The notes beneath the pieces were generated by a model. That model made no database searches and was not told the origin of the DNA. It worked only from the letters and a program-made list of their open reading frames with translations. A program made the translations under genes and the position numbers. Of a DNA stretch of 43,648 nucleotides, positions 1 through 9,380 are shown in pieces (the first letter of the stretch is position 1; the number at the start of each line of letters is the position of its first letter). Origin of the DNA: Treponemataceae bacterium (GTDB lineage Bacteria; Spirochaetota; Spirochaetia; Treponematales; Treponemataceae); contig JAKSTU010000019.1 of NCBI GenBank assembly GCA_024402435.1, positions 1-43,648 of the forward strand, given 5' to 3'.

Positions 1-134
1 GAAAATAAAAGAATTGGACATACGTTCAATTTCTTATATACTTAAAAAGTAAAATCTATGTCATTCAAGTTTGAAATCGTGTTTTGTTTTTAAACTTGTA
101 GAAGGATTGATGAATTTTTTTATGGGAGAGTAAA

Positions 135-1076
135 ATGAAAAAACTTGTTTCTCTGTTGGCAGTGCTTCTGATGTGTTCCGGACTCTGGGCTTATTCAGCC
201 GGAAAATATGCATCAGATGGGATTTTATGGAATACAATGCAGGACATTACTCCTGATGTTTATGACACAATAATGAAAGGTGATGTTTTTTCCCTTTTTG
301 ACATAACCGGTTATACAACAGAACTTCAGAAAAAAAAGTTTCTGCAAAGTGAAGAAGGTCAGTTTTATACAGATCAGCTTGATGCATTAAAAGAGGCTCT
401 GGCAGATGGTGAGATGGCAGGATATATAGATAGAGACAGCAACGGAAGATACAAAGTGACAGAATTTGTATATGACCTGGACCTTGGTGGTTTTCTTATT
501 CCCATAGGATCAAACTATTCTTCTGGTCATTCCAGCTGGTCATGGTGGGATGATGAAAGAACAACCTGGGGATGGGATGAAACAGACATGGCCAAAGGAA
601 TGTTCTTCGGCATGTACTGCCCAAACCTTAATGAAGAAGAAATTGTAGAAAAAGTTGCAGGAACCTGGCCTAAAAATGGAGAATGGGCAGATCATGAACC
701 AATAAAAAACTATTTTTATTTGTGTGAATGTGAAGAAGATCTGGCTCTTGAGATAGAAAGAACAGGTGCAATCCTTTGGTACCGTTTCAATCTGGCCGGT
801 TATAAGACACAGTCTTTTGACATTTATTCAAATGGAGTTCCTAAAAAAACTTATTCATATTATTCTTCCGACAGCCGGTATGCCGTTGAGGCAAAAAAAT
901 ATGACAAGTCTTATCGGGTGACTGGGGAATATACAATTGAACATGATTACAGCGATGATGAAACCTGGTATTACGGAACGCTGACAGATAAAAATGTCTT
1001 TACCGTATACAATCTTGAAATCATCCTGGTAAATCCTGAAACATATAAGAGTTATGGAACATTGATTTGCCATTGA
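135..1076 (+). CDS. secreted protein of unknown function
   Basis: The 313-residue product begins with a classical signal peptide (MKK, a hydrophobic run, then a small-residue site near A19/S21), so it is probably exported to the periplasm or outer surface. The mature part is acidic and rich in Trp, Tyr and Gly, with a W/D/E-rich stretch near residues 136-150. I recognise no enzyme motif and no lipobox. The ATG is preceded by GGGAG at a normal distance. It stands alone and ends at a hairpin terminator. A treponemal envelope protein is the most that can be said; the coding call is secure and the function is unknown. Confidence 0.8.
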   Translation: MKKLVSLLAVLLMCSGLWAYSAGKYASDGILWNTMQDITPDVYDTIMKGDVFSLFDITGYTTELQKKKFLQSEEGQFYTDQLDALKEALADGEMAGYIDRDSNGRYKVTEFVYDLDLGGFLIPIGSNYSSGHSSWSWWDDERTTWGWDETDMAKGMFFGMYCPNLNEEEIVEKVAGTWPKNGEWADHEPIKNYFYLCECEEDLALEIERTGAILWYRFNLAGYKTQSFDIYSNGVPKKTYSYYSSDSRYAVEAKKYDKSYRVTGEYTIEHDYSDDETWYYGTLTDKNVFTVYNLEIILVNPETYKSYGTLICH

Positions 1077-1082
1077 AATTGA

Positions 1083-1130
1083 GGCAGTCCTTTCATTCAC
1101 ATGCTGTGTGATGAATCGGGCTGCTTTTTT
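1083..1130 (+). terminator. rho-independent terminator after the first secreted gene
   Basis: GGCAGTCC at 1083-1090 pairs with GGGCTGC at 1118-1124 (one G-U pair). Further pairing between TTCATTCAC and GTGATGAA lies inside, and six Ts follow. Confidence 0.8.
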
Positions 1131-1194
1131 ATATGATTTTGTGCACTGACCGAATTGTTTTGACTCGGAAAAATACTATGAACAGGAAAGAAAA

Positions 1195-2928
1195 ATGCAA
1201 GTGAGAAAGGAATTGCCATGGGCATTTTTGGATGCTTGGCGCGGAAAAAGCTTTAAGGGTGAATGGCCTACATTGCCGGAAATGTTTTCCATTACTGTGG
1301 AACGCTTCGGCAACAGAAACTGTTTTACGGATTTTACTCCCGAACGCCGTACACTGACTTACAAAGAAGTTTATGCAAACGTAAAGAAACTGGCAGCCTG
1401 GCTGGGTGAAAACGGTGTTTCAAAAGGAGACCGCGTTGCAGTAAGCGGCAAAAACTCTCCTGAATGGGCAACTGTTTATCTTGCCGCAGGTTTTGCAGGG
1501 GCAACAATTGTCCCAATTGACTACGGCCTTCATGATAACGAAACGGACAATCTTCTTGCAGCGTCACAGCCGAAAGTGTTCTTTGTTGACGAAGAAAAAT
1601 ACGATTATTTTGCCGCAAAAGACGGAGAGAACTACAAAGTGATGGCTCTCAGTCCCAAACAGGCTGACAAATATGTTTACAGTCTTAAGCCGGCCGATGA
1701 AGCAAATTTCAAACCGGAAATGCCTTCTGAAGATGACCTTGCAGCAATTCTCTTTACATCCGGAACAACAGGAAATCCCAAAGGCGTAATGCTTACGCAC
1801 AAAAACCTTGTTTCTGACTGTTATATTGCCCAGTGCAATCTGGTCATCAAAGAAACTGATGTTTTCTACGCACTGCTGCCTATCCACCATTCATATACAA
1901 TGCTTGCAGTTTTTATTGAAAGCATGTCCATCGGTGCCGAAGTTGTATTCGGAAAAACAATGGCTGTTTCCCGCATGCTGAAAGAACTCCGTGAAGGAAA
2001 AATCACAATGCTTCTTGGAGTGCCTCTGCTTTTCAACAAACTGCTGGCCGGAATCATGAAAGGAATCAAAGACAAAGGGCCTGTTGCCTATGGACTCATC
2101 AAATTCCTTATGGGACTTTCCTACTGCATCAAGAAAGTATTCGGTGTGAATCCGGGCAAAAAAATGTTCAAGGCAATTCTTGAAAAAGCAAGTCTCGGCA
2201 CACTCCGCATTGCAATCTGCGGCGGCGGACCTTTGGCACCCAGCGTTTTCAAAGTTTATCAGGAAATGGGAATTGATTTTATCCAGGGTTACGGTCTGAC
2301 AGAAACTTCTCCCATCATTGCGCTCAATCCCAAAGAACACTTCAAGATTGAAAGTGTGGGACAATATTTTGCACCATGGATGGAAATGCGCATTGCAGAT
2401 CCGGATGAGCGCGGAATCGGTGAAGTTCAGGTAAAAGGTCCCATGGTAATGAAAGGCTATTACAATATGCCTGAAGAAACAGCGGAAGTGTTTACCGAAG
2501 ACGGCTGGTTCAGAACAGGTGATTTGGGAAAACTTGACAGTGAAAATTATCTGTATCTTGCAGGACGCGCAAAGAACATGATTGTTACTGAGGGCGGAAA
2601 GAATGTATTCCCTGAAGAAATCGAAAATGAATTCCAGCTTTTTGATGACATTGAACAGATTACGGTTCAGGGTTACATCATGGATGCTTCAAGAAAATCA
2701 GAAGGAATTGAAGCACTGGTTTATGTTGCGGAATCTGCCTACACACGCATGAATCTTACACGCGGAAACCCGGATGCAGATGAAAAAGTTGCGGCAATAA
2801 TCAATGACATAATTGAAAAACGCAACAAAACGGCAAAGCCTTACGCACACATTACAAAGATTACAATGCTCAAAGAACCTTTGGAAATGACGACAACCAA
2901 AAAAGTCAAACGCAATTACAACAAATAA
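1195..2928 (+). CDS. AMP-forming acyl-CoA ligase (long-chain fatty acid-CoA ligase family)
   Basis: A 577-residue member of the ANL superfamily, which activates a carboxylate with ATP to an acyl-adenylate and transfers it to CoA (or a carrier protein). Visible motifs are the phosphate-binding loop TSGTTGNPKG (about residue 188), GYGLTETSP (about 365), GWFRTGDLG (about 437) and a C-terminal TTTKKVKR that should hold the catalytic lysine. Length is normal for this family. There is no signal peptide; the enzyme is cytoplasmic or peripheral to the membrane. The ATG at 1195 has AGGAAAG upstream. It is monocistronic between two terminators. Family membership is clear; a long-chain fatty acid substrate is an inference from overall similarity. 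Confidence 0.88.
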   Translation: MQVRKELPWAFLDAWRGKSFKGEWPTLPEMFSITVERFGNRNCFTDFTPERRTLTYKEVYANVKKLAAWLGENGVSKGDRVAVSGKNSPEWATVYLAAGFAGATIVPIDYGLHDNETDNLLAASQPKVFFVDEEKYDYFAAKDGENYKVMALSPKQADKYVYSLKPADEANFKPEMPSEDDLAAILFTSGTTGNPKGVMLTHKNLVSDCYIAQCNLVIKETDVFYALLPIHHSYTMLAVFIESMSIGAEVVFGKTMAVSRMLKELREGKITMLLGVPLLFNKLLAGIMKGIKDKGPVAYGLIKFLMGLSYCIKKVFGVNPGKKMFKAILEKASLGTLRIAICGGGPLAPSVFKVYQEMGIDFIQGYGLTETSPIIALNPKEHFKIESVGQYFAPWMEMRIADPDERGIGEVQVKGPMVMKGYYNMPEETAEVFTEDGWFRTGDLGKLDSENYLYLAGRAKNMIVTEGGKNVFPEEIENEFQLFDDIEQITVQGYIMDASRKSEGIEALVYVAESAYTRMNLTRGNPDADEKVAAIINDIIEKRNKTAKPYAHITKITMLKEPLEMTTTKKVKRNYNK

Positions 2929-2939
2929 ATAAATTAAAA

Positions 2940-2979
2940 GGCGCCGGAAACTTCATATGAAGCATCATGGCGCCTTTTT
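2940..2979 (+). terminator. terminator after the acyl-CoA ligase
   Basis: GGCGCC at 2940-2945 pairs with GGCGCC at 2969-2974 and is followed by five Ts. An inner palindrome, CTTCATATGAAG, extends the hairpin. Confidence 0.85.
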
Positions 2980-3007
2980 GTTCCATGGAGAAACAAGGAA
3001 AAACAAT

Positions 3008-4480
3008 ATGAAAAAAGTATTTTTATCAGTTCTGTTATTATCTGTATTTTCACTTGTCTTCGCGCAGACTTCCGGTGCAGAAACCGTAGTTCTGCCGGAT
3101 TACACTTCAATGGTAATGGATGTTGCTTCATACGATGATACGATTTATGAAGCAATTCTTGCTCTTTCATCTGACGACGATGATGATCCGTACAACATTT
3201 TCATCAACAGATACAAAGATACGGAATATGTTTCCACAATCAGCATTGACATTCCGCCGGAGCAGTTTACCACAGGTGAATTCCGGGAAAACCGGAGTCA
3301 TTATGAACACCTTAGAGTTTTTCCCGTAAATGAAGATGAAATCTGCGTTACGGTCTATTCCTGCTTTTCAAATTGTCATTTCACTTTCCTGAGAATCAGG
3401 AATGATGAGATTGTTTCCAAGAAAACATATAATTTGAGAAATACGTCCAGTTATGAAAGCACAAGTTATTCTTATGACGGAAAAGACAGGATTTATTTTT
3501 CATATAACGGTCAGGAAAAGTTTTCTGAAACAGGATGGGATAACTGGATAATGGCCTTTGACCTTGACGGAAATTTAAAAGCATATAAAAAGCTGTTTAC
3601 TTCCGACTCTGATTCAATCCTTGATTTGTGTTCATTTCCTGATTATGTATATGTAAACTGTGATTTTGGAGTCTATTCAAAAAACAAGGCGCAGGCTGTT
3701 CTTAAACTTTCTCCGGATTTGGAATTGCTTGAGATATATCCGTATAATCTGAAGGATTTACCGGTTCATTATCTTGATTTATACAACAGTCCAAACAAAC
3801 TGATTTTGAGTTCTGCAAAATCAGATAAAAAAGGAAACCGTGTAAATTTCAAATCTGTTTATGATTCAGAAATGAATTTTGAAGGCACTTTCACAGAAAC
3901 CAATCTTTTTGAAAAGAACATGACAGACAATTCGGAGCCATTTGGAGATTCTACCGTATATATCAGTTCCAAAAATTATTCGGATGACGGATTTGAAGTA
4001 TTGGGTTCTCATGATACTTGGGAAAATATCCTGTGGAAATCGCAGAACCCGGTGTATTACGATTATTTCAAATATACCGGTTTTGACAATGCAGAAGGTT
4101 ACAGGTTTACTGATCCCTTTGAATATGGTTCTGAAAAAAGAGTTTTCATGAACGGAAAACTTTTTATTTCAGGATATTGGACAAACAGTTCCGGTGGAAT
4201 TTCGAAAGTTTCTTTCCACACAGTATTGAAGGATAAAGTCAGTGCAAAAAATCTGCCTTATGAATATGAACAGATTGATTTGAACCTTTTTGCAGAAAGG
4301 GAAGATTTTGCACAAAAAGCAGATGATCTGCTGAAAATAGTCATGCTGAAGGATGCGGATCCTGTAGAAGAGGAATCTTTGGCTACAGCAAGTGTAATAA
4401 AACTTCCGTGGACAAATGCAGTTCCGGATGCCCCTGAAATTCTTAAAACAGTTCCGTCACTTCCATTCTCGGAAAGATAA
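3008..4480 (+). CDS. secreted protein of unknown function (490 aa)
   Basis: The start at 3008 (MKKVFLSVLLL...) is preferred. It has AAGGA at 2995-2999, gives a signal peptide with a likely AxA-type site (VFAQ, about residue 19), and avoids an upstream in-frame start at 2957 that lies inside the preceding terminator. The mature protein is rich in Asp, Tyr and Phe, with spaced strand-like segments containing YS, YDG and DLDG. This would fit a beta-propeller or similar all-beta fold, but I cannot assign a family. It sits alone between two terminators, probably as a periplasmic or surface protein. Confidence 0.8.
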   Translation: MKKVFLSVLLLSVFSLVFAQTSGAETVVLPDYTSMVMDVASYDDTIYEAILALSSDDDDDPYNIFINRYKDTEYVSTISIDIPPEQFTTGEFRENRSHYEHLRVFPVNEDEICVTVYSCFSNCHFTFLRIRNDEIVSKKTYNLRNTSSYESTSYSYDGKDRIYFSYNGQEKFSETGWDNWIMAFDLDGNLKAYKKLFTSDSDSILDLCSFPDYVYVNCDFGVYSKNKAQAVLKLSPDLELLEIYPYNLKDLPVHYLDLYNSPNKLILSSAKSDKKGNRVNFKSVYDSEMNFEGTFTETNLFEKNMTDNSEPFGDSTVYISSKNYSDDGFEVLGSHDTWENILWKSQNPVYYDYFKYTGFDNAEGYRFTDPFEYGSEKRVFMNGKLFISGYWTNSSGGISKVSFHTVLKDKVSAKNLPYEYEQIDLNLFAEREDFAQKADDLLKIVMLKDADPVEEESLATASVIKLPWTNAVPDAPEILKTVPSLPFSER

Positions 4481-4529
4481 AAAAAAGGCGCTGAAAAGCT
4501 TGATATGAAGTTTTCGGCGCCTTTTTTTT
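4481..4529. terminator. bidirectional terminator between a secreted gene and tyrS
   Basis: GGCGCTGAAAA at 4487-4497 pairs with TTTTCGGCGCC at 4511-4521 (one wobble). A-runs precede it and eight Ts follow, so it can stop transcription from both convergent genes. Confidence 0.88.
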
Positions 4530-4550
4530 GATTAATCCGATTGATTAAAA

Positions 4551-5792
4551 TCAGTTGAATTTGATCAGATAGTTCTTTTTCTTTCCGCGGCGGATTACCA
4601 TCAGTTTTTCTTCGATTGCCAGTGCTTTTGTAACAGGAAGTGCTTCGTCAGTTACTTTGTCACCGTTGATGGAAATTGATCCGGCAGCAAGGAATTCACG
4701 GGCTTCGCGTTTGCTTGCAGCAATTTTGTTTGCAACAAGAAAATCGATCAATGCAACAGGCTCTGCGGAAGAATCAACTTCGATGGAAGGCATTGCACGG
4801 AATCCTACTTCAATGTCTTTGATTGAAAGCCCCTTGATGTTGCCGGAAAACAGTGACTGACTGATCTGTTCAGCTTTGTTGTATTCATCAATGCCGTGAA
4901 GGTCAGAAATGATTTCCCGGGCCAAAGCTTTGTGAGCTTCGCGGAGTTCAGGATGTTCCTTGTTTTTGGCATCATATTCCATGATTTCTTCCGGTGAGAG
5001 GAATGTGAAAATCTTGAGATAATCAATTACCATTGAATCGTCAACATTGATCAGATACTGATAAAGTTCGTAAGCCGATGTTTTGTTGATGTCCAGCCAA
5101 AGAGCATTGCCTGCGCTTTTTCCGAATTTGTTGCCGAATTTGTCAAGAACGAGGGGCATTGTAAAACCGTATGCTTCTTTGCCTTCAAGCTTGCGGATCA
5201 GTTCAAGACCGGTTGTAATGTTGCCCCACTGGTCTGCACCTTCGCACTGAAGAATACAGTTCTTGTTGCGGTACAGCCACAGAAAGTCGTAACCCTGGAG
5301 CAGAGTGTAGGAAAATTCTGCAAAAGTAATGCCTGTTTCAAGACGGCGTGCAATAATGTCTTTTCCCAGCATGTAACTTACATTGATATATTTTCCGATG
5401 TCGCGGAGGAATTCCAGGAATGTGTAGTCTTTTGTCCAGTCGTAGTTGTTTACGATTTCGGCTTTTCCGTCAAAAATCTTTGTAACCTGAGCTTTGATGC
5501 CGGCCATGTTTTTTTCAAGAATGTCTTTCCCGATGATTTCGCGTTCTGCAGTAGGACGGGGATCACCGATAAGACCTGTTGAACCGCCGACCAGAAGAAT
5601 GGGATGATGTCCTGCACGGGCAAAACGTTTTGCTGTTACCAAAGATGAATAATGACCCAGATGGAGACTGTCTGCTGTAGGATCAGTTCCCCAATAAAAT
5701 GTGATTTTTTCGTTGTTGAGTTTATCTGCGATGTCCTCGCCGGCTACATCTTTGATCAGCCCGCGCCACTGAAGTTCCTCATAAAATGTCAT
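4551..5792 (-). CDS. tyrS: tyrosyl-tRNA synthetase
   Basis: Charges tRNA-Tyr with tyrosine in the cytoplasm. The 413-residue class I synthetase shows the HIGH-type motif HLGH (residues 44-47), a KMSKS-type loop in the form KFGKS (222-226), the tyrosine-pocket region with GADQWGN (about 185-191), and a C-terminal S4 RNA-binding domain (about 340-413). An ATG at 5792 is chosen over an upstream in-frame TTG at 5807, because GCAGGAG lies 7 bases before the ATG and the TTG is itself part of that ribosome-binding segment. Length is normal for bacterial TyrS. It is transcribed alone from a predicted promoter just upstream. Confidence 0.96.
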   Translation of the reverse strand: MTFYEELQWRGLIKDVAGEDIADKLNNEKITFYWGTDPTADSLHLGHYSSLVTAKRFARAGHHPILLVGGSTGLIGDPRPTAEREIIGKDILEKNMAGIKAQVTKIFDGKAEIVNNYDWTKDYTFLEFLRDIGKYINVSYMLGKDIIARRLETGITFAEFSYTLLQGYDFLWLYRNKNCILQCEGADQWGNITTGLELIRKLEGKEAYGFTMPLVLDKFGNKFGKSAGNALWLDINKTSAYELYQYLINVDDSMVIDYLKIFTFLSPEEIMEYDAKNKEHPELREAHKALAREIISDLHGIDEYNKAEQISQSLFSGNIKGLSIKDIEVGFRAMPSIEVDSSAEPVALIDFLVANKIAASKREAREFLAAGSISINGDKVTDEALPVTKALAIEEKLMVIRRGKKKNYLIKFN

Positions 5793-5826
5793 GATCTGCT
5801 CCTGCAAATTGTGAAAAAGTTATGAA

Positions 5827-5856
5827 AGTTTAGCATTTTTGACCATTGTTGAGCAA
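5827..5856 (-). promoter_or_regulatory. predicted tyrS promoter
   Basis: On the minus strand, TTGCTC (5856-5851), an 18-base spacer and TAAACT (5832-5827), with a TGC extended -10 element. This predicts a leader of about 28 bases containing the Shine-Dalgarno sequence. Confidence 0.55.
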
Positions 5857-5914
5857 TAAAAGGTTTCAGGTCGTAGACCCGGTTTTTATTTTGATTTTTT
5901 AACGAATCGCGGGA

Positions 5915-6040
5915 ATGTTTTTTTCGCAGCAAAGTGTTATATTCAAGTGTAAAATTATGTACACATGTGATATAAGAAACTTCTCAATGTGTCATGTCGG
6001 CGGCTGGCTCAAGTGATGGCGGGACACAAGTTGGAAAAGA
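5915..6040 (+). other. upstream region of the outer-membrane-like gene, possible structured leader
   Basis: An extended -10 (TGTTATATT, 5935-5943) with a weak -35 would give a 5' leader of about 120 bases. The leader contains TGTGTC (5988-5993) and GACACA (6023-6028), which can close a 29-base GC-rich loop including GTCGGCGGCTGGCTC. No known riboswitch class was recognised. Confidence 0.3.
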
Positions 6041-6070
6041 ATGTTTCTGAATTTGTTTTGCAGGAGTAAT

Positions 6071-6916
6071 ATGAAAAAGGTTCTTGTTTGTTTGACTTTT
6101 CTGCTTTTTGTATTTGGAACGATTCATACGCCTTATATGCATGCGGGATCAATTCAGGATTCCATAGACAGTGCAAAGCAGGACAATATTGAAATATCTG
6201 CCGGCAAAAACGATGATTCTGATGACAGTTCTTCGGGATGGTTCATAGAACTGATTGATTTTCTTTTTCAGCTATGGCTTATAGACGTAGTACCGGTTGT
6301 TTACGGCGGACATCCCTATGCAGCAAATGATTTTCTGTATTTCAAGCCGATGATGGATGACCATGGAAATTTGGCTTGGACACCGGGAAGAAGCTGGTGG
6401 GCAGCGGTTGGCGGATCAGGGGGAATTGTCTGGGACGGACTCAAAACAATTCAGCCTTGCGGTGAACTGACTTTTGATGCCCAGATTTTGAAATGCTTCG
6501 GGCCATCACTGGATATGCTTGTAATCAACGATGACGGAGATCCTTTCATGCTCTTCAAAGCGGATTATCGCAGTACGATCATTCAGACTCCGAACTTTTT
6601 ATGGGACTGGTATTTGGGTTATGGCAACAAGACTGAATACAACATTACGCAGAACAGAGGATGGCTTACAGACCACGGTTTCAGTTTTGGAACAGGCATC
6701 AAATTCTTCCCATTTAAACCTGTTACCCTTGGAGCCCGTTTGGGAGGAATCAGTTTCGAGGACTATAATATGTCGGATTTTGATTTTGAAATCGGATGGA
6801 TGCTGGACAACCGGGAAATTTATGCAAAGTTCCGCCAGTTGAGTACGGGAACATACGATACACCCTCTTATCACCAAACAAATATGGTTACTTTGGGAAT
6901 CCGCTGTTGGCTTTAG
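6071..6916 (+). CDS. probable outer-membrane beta-barrel protein, family unknown
   Basis: Starting at 6071, with AGGAG 4 bases before the ATG, the 281-residue product has a signal peptide ending near MHAG (about residue 26). After a Ser/Asp-rich spacer (residues 35-55) and a W/F-rich segment, the chain alternates aromatic and glycine residues in short strands (GTGIKFFPFKPVTLGARLGGISF and the C-terminal segment ending TLGIRCWL). This pattern is typical of small outer-membrane barrels. An in-frame ATG at 6041 is less likely, because it would place a hydrophilic extension before the signal peptide. Localisation is inferred from composition; I cannot name a family. Confidence 0.75.
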   Translation: MKKVLVCLTFLLFVFGTIHTPYMHAGSIQDSIDSAKQDNIEISAGKNDDSDDSSSGWFIELIDFLFQLWLIDVVPVVYGGHPYAANDFLYFKPMMDDHGNLAWTPGRSWWAAVGGSGGIVWDGLKTIQPCGELTFDAQILKCFGPSLDMLVINDDGDPFMLFKADYRSTIIQTPNFLWDWYLGYGNKTEYNITQNRGWLTDHGFSFGTGIKFFPFKPVTLGARLGGISFEDYNMSDFDFEIGWMLDNREIYAKFRQLSTGTYDTPSYHQTNMVTLGIRCWL

Positions 6917-7012
6917 TCAATTTTTCCGATTAACTGCCTTTGATTTTGGGGATAAATTGGTTTTTATAAAATAGCCGGTTTTTCGCCGGTCACGAATTAA
7001 GGTGGTTAGAAA

Positions 7013-9154
7013 ATGACTACAGAAGAAAAAATCAGGGATCTAATTTCTCAAATGACTCTTGAAGAAAAAGTATCCCAGCTTGTTTATGAAAGTCCTGCAA
7101 TTGAAAGGCTGGGAATTCCGGCTTACAACTGGTGGAACGAAGGTCTCCATGGTGTTGCCCGTGCCGGTGAAGCAACTGTGTTTCCCCAGGCAATCGGTTT
7201 GGCCGCTTCTTTTGACCGTGGTCTTGTAAAAGATGTGTTTACAGCAGTTTCAGACGAAGCCCGTGCAAAATACAATGCAGCATCCCGCAGAGGAAACCGG
7301 GGCCAGTTCTGGGGGCTTACTTATTGGACGCCGAACATCAATATTTTCCGTGATCCGCGTTGGGGCCGTGGTCAGGAAACTTACGGCGAAGACCCTTATC
7401 TTACAGGTGAAATCGGAGTTCAGTGTGTAAAAGGCCTCCAGGGCGAAGATCCTGAAAACCTTAAACTTGCTGCCTGCGCAAAACATTTTGCAGTTCATTC
7501 CGGCCCCGAAAAAGACAGACACACATTCAATGCGGAATGCTCACAGAAAGATTTGTGGGAAACATATCTCAGTGCTTTTGAAAAACTGGTGGGAGCCGGA
7601 GTTGAAACAGTAATGGGCGCATACAACCGGACTTTGGGGGAGCCGTGCTGCGGAAGCAAATATCTGCTCAAAGACATTCTCCGGGAAAAATGGCAGTTCA
7701 AAGGGCATGTTGTTTCTGACTGCTGGGCAATCAAGGACTTTCACGAAAATCATAAAGTGACCGACACACCTGCTGAATCAGCGGCTTTGGCTTTGAACAA
7801 CGGTTGTGACGTGAACTGCGGATGTACCTACCCTTCCCTGGTTGCTGCGGTCAAGGCAGGTCTTACAACTGAAGCAAAAGTGGATCAGGCTTTGACACGG
7901 CTTTTGAGAACAAGATTCAAGCTGGGAATGTTTGACTTTGACAAGGAGCCTGCAGAACGGGATCCGGCAGGAAACAGTCCGTACACTTCCATCAAAGATG
8001 ATGTAATCCGCTGTGACAAACACAAGGCTCTGGCAAGAAAAGCTGCGGAAGAATCAATCGTTCTGCTCCGCAACAAAAACAATCTTCTTCCTTTGGACAA
8101 AAGTGCAAAGAAAATTCTCTGCATGGGTCCGAGTGCGGCAAACATCAATGCCCTGATTTCAAACTATTACGGAACAAGCCCTGAACTGGTGACAATTCTG
8201 GAAGGCGTTACAAAAAAAGTCTGCAATCAGTATGAAATGACTTTGGATTATCATCAGTGCTGCACAATGTATGACTACAACAAGAATATGGGTTGGACTG
8301 TCGGTATGGCGGAAAATGCTGACGTTGTAATTGCCTGTTTCGGTCTGGACAATGCGATGGAAGGTGAAGAAGGTGATGCAATTGCTTCGGACAGCAAGGG
8401 CGACCGTGACAGCATTGAACTTCCTGTATGGCAGCTGGAATATCTTAAAGCCGTCAAAGAACGTGGAACACCGGTAATTCTGGTTCTGACAGGCGGAAGT
8501 GCCATTGCAATTCCCGAAGACCTTGCCGATGCAATCCTTTATGTCTGGTATCCGGGTGAACAGGGCGGTCATGCAGTTGCAGACGTGATTTTCGGTGACG
8601 CAGTTCCAGGCGGAAAACTTCCCGTAACATTCCCGAAAAGTACTGATCAGCTTCCTGCCTATGAAAACTATGATATGAAAGGCCGCACTTACCGTTACAT
8701 GACAGAAGAACCGCTTTATCCTTTCGGTTTCGGTTTGAGTTATGCGGATTTTGCTTTTGACGGACTCGTGCTTAAAAACGCTGCCGGAAAGGAAATGACT
8801 GAAGCAGCAGAAACAGAACTGGCAGAAGGTGTCACTGCTGAAATTACTGTAACAAACAAATCCGCTTTTGCAGCAGATCAGGTTGTACAGGTTTATGTAA
8901 CACCGGAAAACAGGCTTGAGTCAGATCCTGTAGTATCATTGAAAGGATTTGAACGTGTTTCCGTGCCGGCAGGAAAAACTGTGACAGTGTCCGTAAAATT
9001 GGACAGAAGTTCTTTTGCAATGTTCAAAGAAGACGGAACTGCAGAAGTGCGTCATTGTAAATACAGTGTAATTGCAGCAGATGCAGCACCGGTAAAACGC
9101 TCTTTGGATTTGGGAGCCTGTGCCCCTGTAAAAGCCGGATTGCTGATAAAGTGA
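7013..9154 (+). CDS. glycoside hydrolase family 3 beta-glycosidase (beta-xylosidase-like)
   Basis: A 713-residue GH3 enzyme that removes terminal beta-linked sugars with retention. The N-terminal barrel contains KHFAVHSGPE (about 158-167), MGAYNR, and VVSDCWAI with the catalytic nucleophile Asp236. The middle alpha/beta sandwich contains GEEGDA and the GGSAIAIP region. A C-terminal fibronectin III-like domain (about 610-700) ends the protein. KHFAVHSGPE with SDCWAI resembles bacterial beta-xylosidases more than typical beta-glucosidases, but the substrate is an inference. There is no signal peptide, so it likely acts in the cytoplasm on imported oligosaccharides. AAGGTGG precedes the ATG. No transporter or regulator sits beside it. 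Confidence 0.9.
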   Translation: MTTEEKIRDLISQMTLEEKVSQLVYESPAIERLGIPAYNWWNEGLHGVARAGEATVFPQAIGLAASFDRGLVKDVFTAVSDEARAKYNAASRRGNRGQFWGLTYWTPNINIFRDPRWGRGQETYGEDPYLTGEIGVQCVKGLQGEDPENLKLAACAKHFAVHSGPEKDRHTFNAECSQKDLWETYLSAFEKLVGAGVETVMGAYNRTLGEPCCGSKYLLKDILREKWQFKGHVVSDCWAIKDFHENHKVTDTPAESAALALNNGCDVNCGCTYPSLVAAVKAGLTTEAKVDQALTRLLRTRFKLGMFDFDKEPAERDPAGNSPYTSIKDDVIRCDKHKALARKAAEESIVLLRNKNNLLPLDKSAKKILCMGPSAANINALISNYYGTSPELVTILEGVTKKVCNQYEMTLDYHQCCTMYDYNKNMGWTVGMAENADVVIACFGLDNAMEGEEGDAIASDSKGDRDSIELPVWQLEYLKAVKERGTPVILVLTGGSAIAIPEDLADAILYVWYPGEQGGHAVADVIFGDAVPGGKLPVTFPKSTDQLPAYENYDMKGRTYRYMTEEPLYPFGFGLSYADFAFDGLVLKNAAGKEMTEAAETELAEGVTAEITVTNKSAFAADQVVQVYVTPENRLESDPVVSLKGFERVSVPAGKTVTVSVKLDRSSFAMFKEDGTAEVRHCKYSVIAADAAPVKRSLDLGACAPVKAGLLIK

Positions 9155-9188
9155 TTTAATTCTGCATTCAGGCAAGATAAACAAAAAG

Positions 9189-9259
9189 CTGTCCGATATT
9201 ATGAAGGTACACAGACAGAAAGTGTTGCGTGTTTCTTCATTTTTGGACAGTTTTTTTTT
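9189..9259 (+). terminator. terminator after the GH3 gene
   Basis: CTGTCC (9189-9194) pairs with GGACAG (9245-9250). The inner pair ATGAAG/CTTCAT and an ACAC/GTGT tip extend the stem, and nine Ts follow. Confidence 0.8.
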
Positions 9260-9264
9260 GCTGT

Positions 9265-9293
9265 TTTTCAAACTTGACGTAATGTGTTATACT
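9265..9293 (+). promoter_or_regulatory. predicted promoter of the minD-like/lgt/lspA operon
   Basis: TTTTCA (9265-9270), a 17-base spacer and TATACT (9288-9293) with a TGT extended -10. This predicts a leader of about 80 bases before the ATG at 9381. A nearby TTGACG is only 8 bases from the -10 and was not used. Confidence 0.55.
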
Positions 9294-9380
9294 TTCGTAA
9301 ATTCAAGGGGAATTGCTTTTCGAATTTTCAGATTCTTTTGTGGCAGTTCCAGCATTGTATCAGTAATCGGGTGGTGAAAA

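Noticed and set aside
2957..3007. Upstream start for the secreted protein at 3008
   Set aside because: The extension begins inside a terminator hairpin and hides the signal peptide.
5793..6070. T-box or tRNA gene near tyrS
   Set aside because: No T-box sequence, specifier hairpin or cloverleaf could be found, and the predicted tyrS leader is only about 28 bases.
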